Positions 1 to 8,001 of a stretch of 64,000 nt of DNA are shown here, piece after piece. The stretch comes from Micromonospora peucetia (GTDB lineage Bacteria > Actinomycetota > Actinomycetes > Mycobacteriales > Micromonosporaceae), in the NCBI RefSeq assembly GCF_900091625.1, contig NZ_FMIC01000002.1:4836001-4900000 (forward strand). Reading direction: 5' to 3'. The notes under the pieces are model-generated. The model was not told the DNA's origin. It was given only the letters and a program-made list of their open reading frames with translations, and made no database searches. Made by a program: the position numbers and the translations under genes. Within the stretch, counting starts at the first letter, position 1, and every line of letters starts with the position of its first letter.

Positions 1-608
1 AGTTCCTCCGGCGCTACCCCCGCTCCTACGCCCAGGTCCTGGAGGTGGGGGCGGGGACCGGTGGCACCACCGGCCCGGTGCTGGACGCACTGGCTGACCG
101 GGCCGAGCGGTTGCGCTACTTCTACACCGACGTGGGCCCGGCGTTCCTGCGGCTGGGGCGGAGGAGCCTCGGCGCCACCCGGCCCTACCTGGACTTCGCC
201 CGGTACAACGTGGAGAGCGCGCCCGAGGAGCAGGGCTTCGAACCCGGCTCCATGGAGGTCGTCCTGGCCAGCAACGTCCTGCACGCCACCCTGCGGATCT
301 CCACCGCGCTGCGGCACTGCCACTCGCTGCTCAAGCCGGGCGGCATCCTGGTGGTCAACGAGATGACCAGCCGCCTCGACTACAACACGTCGACCTTCGG
401 GCTGGCCGAGGGCTGGTGGCGGCACGCCGACGACGAGCCGCGCGTCGAGTCGTCCCCACTGCTGGACGTGGCCGGCTGGCAGGCCGCCCTGCGCGAGGCG
501 GGCTTCGTCGACGTGCGGGCGCACGGTGTGCCGGGACTGGACGACGGCGAGCAGGTGCAGACCGTGTTCGTGGCGACGGCCACCGGCCAGGCGGGGCCGC
601 CCCGCTGA
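1..608 (+). CDS. C-methyltransferase domain, 3' end of a larger gene (5' truncated)
   Basis: The reading frame is open from base 3 to the TGA at 606-608, so the gene starts outside the window. The visible 201 residues are a class I SAM-dependent methyltransferase. The SAM-binding motif VLEVGAGTGGTTGPVL comes first, then FYTDVGPAFL, then LASNVLHAT and LLKPGGILVVNE, and TFGLAEGWWR near the end. This combination is typical of C-methyltransferase domains in type I PKS or PKS/NRPS proteins rather than of small free-standing methyltransferases. The protein ends shortly after the domain, so if it is a megasynthase, methyltransfer is its last domain. A free-standing enzyme remains possible because the start is not visible. 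Confidence 0.75.
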   Translation, partial: FLRRYPRSYAQVLEVGAGTGGTTGPVLDALADRAERLRYFYTDVGPAFLRLGRRSLGATRPYLDFARYNVESAPEEQGFEPGSMEVVLASNVLHATLRISTALRHCHSLLKPGGILVVNEMTSRLDYNTSTFGLAEGWWRHADDEPRVESSPLLDVAGWQAALREAGFVDVRAHGVPGLDDGEQVQTVFVATATGQAGPPR

Positions 609-844
609 CGTTCCGACCGCTTCGCACGCCCCGGACCCGGGCCGCGTCCGTCGCGCCGTGACCGCTGGTCGGCGTACGGTCGGGGCCCCGGGCCGGGGCG
701 CGCGCAACCCCTGCCCAGGGACCTACCGGTACGGGAACCGGTAAGTCGTTGCCAGCACCCCTAACTTACTCGGCAAGATCTTTCGCTCGTTGATATTTAG
801 TGATATCAATCTCGCACTCGATTCCCCAACCCCCGGAGTGCGAC

Positions 845-1648
845 GTGCGGAAGACCCGTCTCGTTTCCCTCGCCCTGAGCCTGGCCACGGCTCTCGGCGT
901 CAGCCTCACCCTGGCCGCGCCCGCCCAGGCCGCGCCCGCCGACCGCTACGTGGCGCTCGGCGACTCGTACGCCTCGGGCGTGGGTGCTGGCAGCTACACC
1001 AGCGAGAGCGGCTCCTGCCAGCGCAGCACCAACGCCTACCCGGCGCTGTACGCCGCCGCCGTCAAGCCCGCGTCGTACCGTTCGGTCGCCTGCTCCGGCG
1101 CCACCACCACCAGCCTGATCAACACGCAGCTCTCGGCGCTCAGCTCCACCACCACCCTGGTCAGCGTCACGGTCGGCGGCAACGACGTCGGCTTCTCCAG
1201 CATCCTGAGCACCTGCGTGCTCCAGGGCACCACCCAGTGTGTCGCCGCCGTGCAGGCCGCCCAGGACAAGGCCCGCGCCCAGCTTCCCGGCCTGCTGCGC
1301 AACGTCTACAACGGAATCAAGACCCGGTCGCCCAACGCCCGCGTCGTGGTGGTCGGTTACCCCGTCTTCTACCAGCTCGGCACCGTCTGCGTCGGGCTGA
1401 GCGCCACCTCGCGCGCGAAGATCAACGAGGGCATCAACCTGATCGACAACCTCACCCGCACCGCCGCCGTCTCCGCCGGCTTCACCTTCGCCGACGTGCG
1501 TTCCTCCTTCGTCGGGCACCAGCTGTGCAGCTACGGCGAGAAGTGGATGCACGCCCTCAACTTCGCCACCCTCGGCGTCTCCTACCACCCCACCGCGGCC
1601 GGCCAGGTCGGCGGCTACCTCCCGGTCTTCCGCGCCGCCGCGGACTGA
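845..1648 (+). CDS. secreted SGNH/GDSL-family esterase or lipase
   Basis: The 267-residue protein has a Sec signal peptide (residues 1 to about 29, KTR then a hydrophobic run ending AQA). It then shows block I, YVALGDSYASG, with the catalytic Ser at residue 41. The GGNDVG motif supplies the oxyanion-hole Gly and Asn, and SYHPTAAG near the C-terminus supplies the catalytic His. Several cysteines in the mature part suggest disulfides, as in streptomycete extracellular SGNH lipases. The GTG at 845 is chosen because GGAG sits about six bases upstream and the signal peptide begins there; an upstream GTG at 800 would add a non-hydrophobic extension. Substrate is not deducible; short-chain esters or lipids are usual. 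Confidence 0.85.
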   Translation: MRKTRLVSLALSLATALGVSLTLAAPAQAAPADRYVALGDSYASGVGAGSYTSESGSCQRSTNAYPALYAAAVKPASYRSVACSGATTTSLINTQLSALSSTTTLVSVTVGGNDVGFSSILSTCVLQGTTQCVAAVQAAQDKARAQLPGLLRNVYNGIKTRSPNARVVVVGYPVFYQLGTVCVGLSATSRAKINEGINLIDNLTRTAAVSAGFTFADVRSSFVGHQLCSYGEKWMHALNFATLGVSYHPTAAGQVGGYLPVFRAAAD

Positions 1649-1712
1649 CCGGCGCGCTCCGCGTCCGGGTGGACCTCGCCCCGCCCCTCGGGCCGGGACC
1701 GCCCGGGCGAAA

Positions 1713-1754
1713 GGACGGGGCGCGGTTCGCCCGCCCGGCGTCCGCGCCCCGTCC
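1713..1754. terminator. bidirectional hairpin terminator
   Basis: A perfect 13-bp inverted repeat (GGACGGGGCGCGG at 1713-1725, its complement at 1742-1754) with a 16-base loop lies in the gap between the convergent esterase and lectin genes. There is no long T tract, as is usual in high-GC actinomycetes. Confidence 0.65.
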
Positions 1755-1831
1755 GATCGTCTGGCACCCTGGTCGACCGAGATGCCGGACGATCGGCCGC
1801 CCCGCCGGACGACAGCGCCGGGACGGCCCGG

Positions 1832-3442
1832 TCAGCAGCGGCTGATCGTGGAGTTGCTCAGGCCGACGTTGCTGATGGTCAGGTTGTCCGCGCAGGGGTT
1901 CTCCACGATCCGGCTGTTCACCAGGGTGAAGTTGCGCAGGGTGATGTCCCGGTTGCCGGGGAACTCGGTGCGCTCGGCCAGCCGCACCTCACCGCCGCGG
2001 CTGATCGTGCCCCCGCCGGCCGCGATGTCGACCCCCTGGCAGTTCTCGATCAGGATCGCGTTGTTGCCGGTGTCGGCGATGTCCACCCGGTCGATGACGG
2101 CGCCGCCGGACTCGGAGACGCAGAAGATCCCCCGGCCCCCGCCGCGCGCCCGGACGGTGCCGACCCGGATGTTGGTCGGGTAGCCGGAGCCGACGCGCCC
2201 GTTGCGGTTGGCCATCCGGAATGCGGCGTACCCGGTGCCGGTGCCGGCGTTCTCGGCGTCGACCGTGCTGACCGTGGCGTTGATGGTCTGGTTGAGCAGC
2301 AGGCCCGACTCGCCCACGTCGCGGGCGGTGACGGTGCCGACGGTCAGCCCGTCCACGCCGTACGTCTCGACCGCGTGGGAACTGGCGCCGGAGACGTACG
2401 CGTTGTCGATCCGGACGTTGCGGCTCCACTGGCTGGTGTCCCCGCGGTTGTCGATCCGGATGCCCAGTCCGCCGTCGAGCCGCATGTCGATCCGGCCGAG
2501 CACGACGTCCGTGACGTTGCGCAGGAAGATCCCGTAGAGCGGGGTGCCGGTGACGGTGAGGTGCCCGACCTCGACGTGGCTGGTGCCGCGGGAGTAGATC
2601 GGCGCCTGGTCGCCGCTGCCCGAGCCGGTGACGTCGATGGTGCCGCACACGTCGATCGCGGTGTAGCTCGGCAGCGAGATCCGCGAGCCGGCGCTGATCG
2701 AGCCGGAGCCGCGTACGACGACGCGCTGCTTGCTGGTCCGCCCGGCGCTGAGGCTGTTCACGGCGGCCTGGACGGCGGCGCGCATGTCGCTGCCGGTGTG
2801 CACCGTGCTGCCGCCGTTGCGGGCGGTCCAGGTGCCGCCGCTGAAGACCGCCTCGGCGTGGAACGCGCCGCTGCCGCAGCCGCCGCCCGAGCCGAGGCTG
2901 ATCAACCGCCACTGCTGGTTGGCGCCGCCGAGGTCCTGGTACTGGGAGATCATCGCGCCGTCGGCGGTCGACCACTGCCACACGTCCAGCGCCTTGTTCG
3001 AGTGCCGGTTGACGAGGCGGACGTGACCACCGTCGGAGTCGGCGAGCCGGAAGTGCTGCCGGGTGTTGCCGCTGGCGGCGGTGTTCTGCACGAGTTGTGC
3101 CCCGTCGTCGGCGTTCGGCAGTTCCAGCACCTTGCCGCTGTGTACCGAGCGGATCTGGTGGTAGCCGCCGCCCACGTCGACGAACCGCCACTGCTGCACG
3201 GCCAGGTCGTTGCGGGTGAACTGGTTGACCGGCGTGCCGTCGGCGGTGGACCGGCCCCACAGGTCCATCGCCTTGCCGCTGTGCCGGTTGACGAGAACGT
3301 AGTTGGCGCCGGGGTCGACCGTGGCCGCCAGGGCGGGTCGTGGGCCGACGGCCACGGCGGCGCCGAGGAGCGCCAGGACGGCCACGACCACCAGCGGGAG
3401 GTGCCGGCGGTGGAGGAGTATGTTGCTGGTGGAGGGGATCAT
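1832..3442 (-). CDS. secreted ricin-B-type lectin fused to a right-handed beta-helix domain
   Basis: The 536-residue protein begins with a long signal peptide (LLHRRH, then a hydrophobic core ending ALA, about residues 1-39). Next is a ricin-type beta-trefoil lectin of about 135 residues with repeated NRHSGKAMDLWG and QQWR motifs. After a Gly/Ser linker comes a beta-helix of repeated short strands (for example NVRIDNAYVSGASSHAVETY), as in pectate lyase-like proteins. The design suggests an extracellular protein that binds and perhaps cleaves a polysaccharide; no lyase or glycosidase active site is obvious to me. ATG 3442 follows AAGGAG at good spacing. Two LacI-type palindromes lie upstream, suggesting sugar-controlled expression. 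Confidence 0.82.
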   Translation of the reverse strand: MIPSTSNILLHRRHLPLVVVAVLALLGAAVAVGPRPALAATVDPGANYVLVNRHSGKAMDLWGRSTADGTPVNQFTRNDLAVQQWRFVDVGGGYHQIRSVHSGKVLELPNADDGAQLVQNTAASGNTRQHFRLADSDGGHVRLVNRHSNKALDVWQWSTADGAMISQYQDLGGANQQWRLISLGSGGGCGSGAFHAEAVFSGGTWTARNGGSTVHTGSDMRAAVQAAVNSLSAGRTSKQRVVVRGSGSISAGSRISLPSYTAIDVCGTIDVTGSGSGDQAPIYSRGTSHVEVGHLTVTGTPLYGIFLRNVTDVVLGRIDMRLDGGLGIRIDNRGDTSQWSRNVRIDNAYVSGASSHAVETYGVDGLTVGTVTARDVGESGLLLNQTINATVSTVDAENAGTGTGYAAFRMANRNGRVGSGYPTNIRVGTVRARGGGRGIFCVSESGGAVIDRVDIADTGNNAILIENCQGVDIAAGGGTISRGGEVRLAERTEFPGNRDITLRNFTLVNSRIVENPCADNLTISNVGLSNSTISRC

Positions 3443-3520
3443 GGGGCTCCTTCGAAAGAGCGCTGTCCGGCGGGGATGGCGCGACCGAGCCGCCTCGTCG
3501 AGGCCCGTCCACAATTCACG

Positions 3521-3532
3521 GACATCGATGTC
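3521..3532. promoter_or_regulatory. candidate LacI-family operator 1
   Basis: GACATCGATGTC is a perfect 12-bp palindrome with a central CG, the symmetry typical of LacI-family operators. It lies about 80 bases upstream of the lectin/beta-helix start and divergent from the PLP enzyme gene. Confidence 0.45.
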
Positions 3533-3540
3533 AATGGCTA

Positions 3541-3555
3541 TGGTAAGCGCTTTCC
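3541..3555. promoter_or_regulatory. candidate LacI-family operator 2 (cre-like)
   Basis: TGGTAAGCGCTTTCC contains the palindromic core AAGCGCTT and resembles operators of LacI/CcpA/CebR-type regulators. It starts eight bases after operator 1, in the same divergent intergenic region. The regulator gene is not in this window. Confidence 0.45.
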
Positions 3556-3687
3556 TTCGCCGTCCGGAAGGTCGTCCCGACGTCGGGATCCCGTCCGACC
3601 CCGGCGTCGCCGCCGCCGGGGCGCGCCGGCCCGCGCTCGCTTTGACCCGCCGGCCCCGGCGGACGCCCAGTACGTGAGGAGAACTCT

Positions 3688-4863
3688 GTGACCGGCACCA
3701 GCACGATCGCTGTCCACGGCGACGACGGGTTGAATCCGGGCGGGGCGGTGTCGCCGCCGATCGTGCAGAGCGCCACCTTCAGCGCCGAGTCGGACGAGCG
3801 GTTCACCGCCGTCGCCACCGAGACCCGGGGGCAGGCCTTCTACACCCGCTACGGCAACCCGAACCACGCGCAGGTCGCCGCCGTGGTCGCCGAGCTGGAG
3901 GGCGCCGAGGCGGGCCTGGTCACCGCCTCCGGGATGGGCGCGATCAGCACGATCGCCCTGGCCCTGCTCTCCGCCGGGGACCACGTCATCGTCCAGCGCA
4001 GCACGTACGGCGGCACGACGTCCCTGGTCACCGGCCTGCTGGCCCGGTTCGGGGTGGCCTTCACCCAGGTGGACCAGACCGACACCGACGCCTTCGCCCG
4101 GGCGTTGCGCCCGCAGACCCGGCTGGTCCTGGTGGAGACCCCGAGCAACCCCCTGCTCGAACTGACCGACCTGGCCGCCGTCGTCGAGCTGGCGCACGCC
4201 AACGACGCGCTGGTGGCGGTCGACAACACCTTCGCCACCCCGGTCAACCAGCGACCGGCCGACTTCGGCGCCGACCTGGTGTGGCACAGCGGGACGAAGT
4301 ACCTCGGCGGGCATTCCGACGTCTCGGCCGGGGTGATCGTCGGCTCCGCCGACCTGGTCGACCGGGTCTGGCAGACCGCCATCGTCACCGGCAGCACCCT
4401 CGGCCCGATCGACGCCTGGCTGCTGCTGCGGGGCATCCGGACCCTGTCGCTGCGGGTGGACCGGCACAACGCCAACGCGCTGGCCCTGGCCCGGGCGGCC
4501 GAGGGCCACCCGGCCGTGCGGCGGGTGCGCTACCCGGGGCTGCCGACGCATCCCCAGCACGAGCTGGCCGGCCGGCAGATGACCGGCTTCGGCGGGGTGC
4601 TCGGCATCGAGCTGCGCGACGGCCGGGCGGCGGCCGGGCTGCTGACCGGCCTTCGCCTGGCCAAGCGGGCGGCCAGCCTGGGCAGCGTCAGCACTCTCGT
4701 GGTGCACCCGCGCTCGATGTGGGCCGGGATCGTGGACGCCGAACAGTTGGCCGCCACCGGCATCGGCGAGGGCCTCGTCCGGGTCTCCACCGGCATCGAG
4801 GACACGAAGGACCTCGTCGCCGACTTCCTGGCGGCCCTCGACGCGGCGGACCGGCCGGAGTAG
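3688..4863 (+). CDS. trans-sulfuration family PLP enzyme (cystathionine gamma-synthase/lyase or methionine gamma-lyase type)
   Basis: The 391-residue length fits the Cys/Met-metabolism PLP family. It contains YTRYGNPNH near the N-terminus, the phosphate-binding stretch ASGMGAIS, VETPSNP, VDNTFATP and the Schiff-base lysine in HSGTKYLGGHSD (Lys204). The family handles cystathionine, homocysteine or methionine by beta- or gamma-elimination or replacement; sequence motifs alone do not separate these activities. It is cytoplasmic. GTG 3688 has an AGGAG ribosome site about eight bases upstream. The gene stands alone, convergent with the lipid kinase. Confidence 0.85.
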   Translation: MTGTSTIAVHGDDGLNPGGAVSPPIVQSATFSAESDERFTAVATETRGQAFYTRYGNPNHAQVAAVVAELEGAEAGLVTASGMGAISTIALALLSAGDHVIVQRSTYGGTTSLVTGLLARFGVAFTQVDQTDTDAFARALRPQTRLVLVETPSNPLLELTDLAAVVELAHANDALVAVDNTFATPVNQRPADFGADLVWHSGTKYLGGHSDVSAGVIVGSADLVDRVWQTAIVTGSTLGPIDAWLLLRGIRTLSLRVDRHNANALALARAAEGHPAVRRVRYPGLPTHPQHELAGRQMTGFGGVLGIELRDGRAAAGLLTGLRLAKRAASLGSVSTLVVHPRSMWAGIVDAEQLAATGIGEGLVRVSTGIEDTKDLVADFLAALDAADRPE

Positions 4864-4888
4864 CTCCCGGACCGGTCGCAGCGGCGTC

Positions 4889-4922
4889 GCGGACCGGCCG
4901 GCCTGACGATCCGGCCGGCCGC
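4889..4922. terminator. bidirectional hairpin terminator
   Basis: Inverted arms of about 12 bp (GCGG-A-CCGGCCGG against CCGGCCGGCCGC, one bulged A) with a nine-base loop lie between the convergent PLP-enzyme and lipid-kinase genes. Confidence 0.6.
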
Positions 4923-4929
4923 GCCGGTG

Positions 4930-5859
4930 TCAGCGGTCCAGGCTCCCGGCCGGCGCCATCACCCGCAGGGCGTTGGCGTCCAGGCCGATCCGGATCGGCG
5001 TGCGGCCGCACAGCTCGCCGTCGACCTCGACGCGCGCCGGCCGGTCGGTCTCCAGCCACAGCTCCCCGACGGCGAGGAACGGCTCGTCGCCGACGGAGCG
5101 CCGGTGCCCGGTCGCCGCGTTGCGGGCGGTGTCCCGCACCAGCCCCCGGCGGTTCGCGCCGCCGACCGGGTACGCGACCAGCAGCTGGTCGTCGGCGTCG
5201 GCGTCGGCGGCGATCGGTCGGCCGGCGTGGAAGCCGCCGTTGGCCACGTACACCTGGTGGGTGACGAACTCGTGCCGGGCGTCCCCGGCGCGGACGGTGA
5301 CGCGTAACGGGCGGTGCCGGGTGAGCAGGGCCAGGGCGGTGAGCGGGTACGCCAGCCGGCCGATGACCCGTTTCAGGCGCGGCGGCGTCCGGAGCATGAT
5401 GTCGGCGGAGAGGCCGATGCCGACGTGGTTGGTGAACGGCATGTCGCCGGCCATGCCGAGGTCGACGTCGATCACCGTGCCGTCGGTCAGCACGTCGACG
5501 GCCCGGTCGAGGTCGAGCGGGACGCCGACGGTGCGCGCGAAGTTGTTGGTGGTGCCCAGCGGCAGCAGGCCGAGCGCCATGTCACGGTGGGCGAGCAGCC
5601 GCGCGGCGGTGCTGAGGGTGCCGTCCCCGCCCCCGGCCACGAGCAGGTCCGGCCCGAGGTCGACGGCCGCGGTGAGGACGCGTTCGAGCTGGCCGGGCTG
5701 GTCGACGGGGTGGTCGCCGAGCAGCTGGAAACCGGCGGCCGTCAGCCGTTCCCGGGCCCGCTCGTGCAGGTGGCGGCCCCGGCGGGAGTGGGCGTTGACG
5801 ACGAGGACGGCCCGGCGGTCCCGCCGGATGGCCGCGCCCAGTTCCTGCTTCGTCCGCAT
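4930..5859 (-). CDS. diacylglycerol kinase / YegS-like lipid kinase
   Basis: The roughly 309-residue protein has the DAGK catalytic fold: VVNAHSRRGR at the N-terminus, the nucleotide-binding GGGDGTLSTA, and LPLGTTNNFAR. The C-terminal half carries the beta-sandwich typical of the family, with VDGELCGRTP. It should phosphorylate diacylglycerol, sphingoid-type or related lipids at the membrane face. The ATG at 5859 (MRTKQEL) is preferred because the alternative GTG at 5895 adds only a Pro/Gly-rich stretch; neither has a strong ribosome site, so the start is uncertain. The gene is monocistronic. Confidence 0.82.
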   Translation of the reverse strand: MRTKQELGAAIRRDRRAVLVVNAHSRRGRHLHERARERLTAAGFQLLGDHPVDQPGQLERVLTAAVDLGPDLLVAGGGDGTLSTAARLLAHRDMALGLLPLGTTNNFARTVGVPLDLDRAVDVLTDGTVIDVDLGMAGDMPFTNHVGIGLSADIMLRTPPRLKRVIGRLAYPLTALALLTRHRPLRVTVRAGDARHEFVTHQVYVANGGFHAGRPIAADADADDQLLVAYPVGGANRRGLVRDTARNAATGHRRSVGDEPFLAVGELWLETDRPARVEVDGELCGRTPIRIGLDANALRVMAPAGSLDR

Positions 5860-6030
5860 GGGCCCGAACCCTATCGGCATCCCGGGCGGTGACACGACGA
5901 CCGGGAGACCGTAGGGCAGACCCCAGCGACCAGACGAAGTAGCCGGCCAGCGGCACGCCCCGGCCGACCGTGGTCGTCAAGCACGGCGTCGTACAGTCGC
6001 TCCGGACGGCCGAGTGGATCGAGGTGGCAG

Positions 6031-7272
6031 GTGGAGTTGGGGCGCGCTACCAACCGGGGCGTCCGGCTGCGCAACCGGTCCGCCCTGCTGTCGAAGGTCT
6101 TCCTGGACGGTCCGCTCACCCGGCAGGACCTGGTCCGCAGCACGGGGTTGAGTCAGCCGGCGGTGAGCAACGTGGTCGGCGACCTGATCGACGAGGGGCT
6201 GGTCGTCGAGGCGGGCGCCGCCGAGTCCGACGGTGGCCGGCCCAGCATGATGCTGCGGGTCGCACCGCGGTTCGCGTTCGCCGTCGGGGTGGACGTCGGG
6301 GAGACCCGGGTCCGGGTGGAGCTGTTCGACTTCGCGATGACCCAGCTGGCCAGCGCCGCGTACCCGCTCGACCCGCGCCGGACGGAGCCGGCGGAGGTGG
6401 CCGGGCACGTGCTGGCCGGGATCGACGCGGTCACCGCCCGGGCCGGGGTGGCCGCCGACCAGGTGCTCGGCGTCGGCATCGGCGTCTCCGGGGTGGTCGA
6501 GCAGGGCCGGGAGGCGGTGGTGCACGCCCAGTCGCTCGGCTGGGACCGGGTGCCGTTGCAGCGGCTGATCGCCGCGGGCACCGACCTGCCGCTGCACATC
6601 GACAACGGGGCCAAGACGCTCGGCCAGGCGGAGATGTGGTTCGGCGCCGGCCGGGGGGCCCGGCACGCCGTCTTCGCGCTGGTCGGCTCCGGGATCGGCG
6701 CCGCCGTGGTGACCAACGGGGTGACCTACCGGGGCGCCTCCAGCAGCGCGGGGGAGTGGGGACACACCACCCTCGTCTACGGCGGCCGGCCCTGCCGGTG
6801 CGGGGTCCGGGGCTGCCTGGAGGCGTACGTCGGGGCGGAGGCGGTCATCGAGCGCTTCCGGGAGGCCAGGGGTGGCCAGCCGGTGCCGGGCGAGGACGAG
6901 GAGTCCCAGCTCTCCGCCCTGCTCGACGCGGCCGGCACCTCGGCCGCCGCCCGGCGGGTGCTGGCCGAGACGGCCGAGTACCTCGGCGCCGGGGTGGCCA
7001 ACCTGATCAACCTGTTCAACCCGGAGCGGGTCGTGCTCGGGGGCTGGGCCGGCATGGCGCTGGGCGGCCTGCTGCCGGCCGTACGGGAGTCCGCCGGCCG
7101 CCAGGCGCTGCGGCAGCCGTACGAGCAGGCCTCGATCGAACTGGGTCTGCTCGGCGTCGACGCGGTGGCGCTCGGCGCGTCGACGCTCCCGATCGCCCGG
7201 CTGCTCACGGCTGGCGGGGTCCGGATCGGCGAACCGGCGCCGCCGGATGGCCCGCGTCACTTCACCCGATAA
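6031..7272 (+). CDS. ROK-family transcriptional regulator
   Basis: The 413-residue protein has an N-terminal winged helix-turn-helix (residues about 10-75, with LTRQDLVRSTGLSQPAVS). A sugar-kinase-like ROK domain follows. The ROK domain has the phosphate loop VGVDVGETRVRV, GIGVSGVVE, IDNGAKTLGQAE and the ROK zinc motif CRCGVRGCLEAY (C-x-C-G-x2-G-C-x-E). Proteins of this design (NagC/XylR type) repress sugar genes and release DNA on binding a sugar. The target is not obvious: neither neighbour is a carbohydrate gene, though the LacI-type sites 2.5 kb away show that sugar control is present. GTG 6031 follows GAGG. Confidence 0.85.
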   Translation: MELGRATNRGVRLRNRSALLSKVFLDGPLTRQDLVRSTGLSQPAVSNVVGDLIDEGLVVEAGAAESDGGRPSMMLRVAPRFAFAVGVDVGETRVRVELFDFAMTQLASAAYPLDPRRTEPAEVAGHVLAGIDAVTARAGVAADQVLGVGIGVSGVVEQGREAVVHAQSLGWDRVPLQRLIAAGTDLPLHIDNGAKTLGQAEMWFGAGRGARHAVFALVGSGIGAAVVTNGVTYRGASSSAGEWGHTTLVYGGRPCRCGVRGCLEAYVGAEAVIERFREARGGQPVPGEDEESQLSALLDAAGTSAAARRVLAETAEYLGAGVANLINLFNPERVVLGGWAGMALGGLLPAVRESAGRQALRQPYEQASIELGLLGVDAVALGASTLPIARLLTAGGVRIGEPAPPDGPRHFTR

Positions 7273-7276
7273 AACA

Positions 7277-7312
7277 TTGCAGAAGCTGCAAGATCGCTTG
7301 TAGCGTCTCCGC
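7277..7312 (+). promoter_or_regulatory. leaderless promoter with overlapping palindromes ahead of the TetR/exporter pair
   Basis: TTGCAG (7277-7282) and TAGCGT (7301-7306) fit -35 and -10 boxes with 18-base spacing. The GTG start of the TetR gene lies six bases after the -10 box, and no ribosome site is visible, so the mRNA is probably leaderless. The perfect palindrome TTGCAG-AAG-CTGCAA (7277-7291) covers the -35 box, and the near-palindrome GCTGCAAG-N4-CTTGTAGC (7285-7304) covers the spacer and -10 box. Both are likely autoregulatory operators. Confidence 0.55.
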
Positions 7313-7933
7313 GTGACATCCGCCGGAACCGAACCCGCCCCCGGTCGGCGCGACCGCAAGAAGCGCCGCACCCGGGCCGCGCTGGCCGAGGCGGCGCTGC
7401 GCCTGGTGGCTGAGCGCGGCCTGGCCCAGGTGACGGTGGAGGAGATCAGCGAGGCGGCCGACGTCTCCCCGCGCACCTTCTTCAACTACTTCGCGTGCAA
7501 GGACGAGGCACTGGTCGGCGACCATGCGGGCGATGCGAAGCGGCTGGTGGCACGGCTGGCCGCGGTGCCGCCCGAGGTGCCGGTGCTGACCGCGCTGCGG
7601 ACCGCGCTCGACGAGGTGGTCGACGAGGTGCGCGCCGAGCGCGAGCTGTGGTGCCTGCGGATGGACGTGGTGACGCGCAACCCCGCGCTGCTGCCCCGCC
7701 TGTTGACCGGCAACGCCGAGGCGGAGCGGGCCATCGTCGAGGTCGTCGCGGCGCGGGTCGGCGTCGACCCCGACCACGGCTATCCGGCGCTCGTCACCGC
7801 CGTGACGGGTGCGGCGCTGCGCACCGCGATGGCCAGGTGGGCCGCCCAGCCCGACCGGCCGGACCTGGCCGACCTCGTCGACGAGGCGTTCGCCGCCCTC
7901 GCCGCGGGGCTGCCGCAACCCGAGAAGCCCTGA
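7313..7933 (+). CDS. TetR-family repressor of the adjacent exporter
   Basis: The 206-residue protein has the TetR N-terminal HTH (TRAALAEAALRLVAERGLAQ, then ISEAADVSPRTFFNYFACKDEAL) and a variable helical ligand domain ending in a C-terminal segment rich in Ala and Leu. It lies 68 bases before a DHA2-type exporter on the same strand, the usual arrangement for a drug-responsive repressor with its pump. The palindromes over its own promoter suggest autorepression of the two-gene unit. The inducing ligand is unknown. Confidence 0.85.
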   Translation: MTSAGTEPAPGRRDRKKRRTRAALAEAALRLVAERGLAQVTVEEISEAADVSPRTFFNYFACKDEALVGDHAGDAKRLVARLAAVPPEVPVLTALRTALDEVVDEVRAERELWCLRMDVVTRNPALLPRLLTGNAEAERAIVEVVAARVGVDPDHGYPALVTAVTGAALRTAMARWAAQPDRPDLADLVDEAFAALAAGLPQPEKP

Positions 7934-8001
7934 CCCCGCAAGCCCCTTCTGGGAAGGTATGCCCGGAAGGCCGTGAACCCCGTACCCGGTAAGGAAGGTC
8001 A

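Noticed and set aside
2375..3691. Plus-strand open frame across the lectin gene
   Set aside because: It has no recognisable domain; the minus strand gives a signal peptide, lectin repeats and beta-helix.
7287..7298. TGCAAGATCGCT shared with 58750-58761
   Set aside because: Twelve bases shared by two unrelated regions. At 7287 it is part of a TetR-type dyad and the rest of the 70-base element is absent, so I take it as chance.
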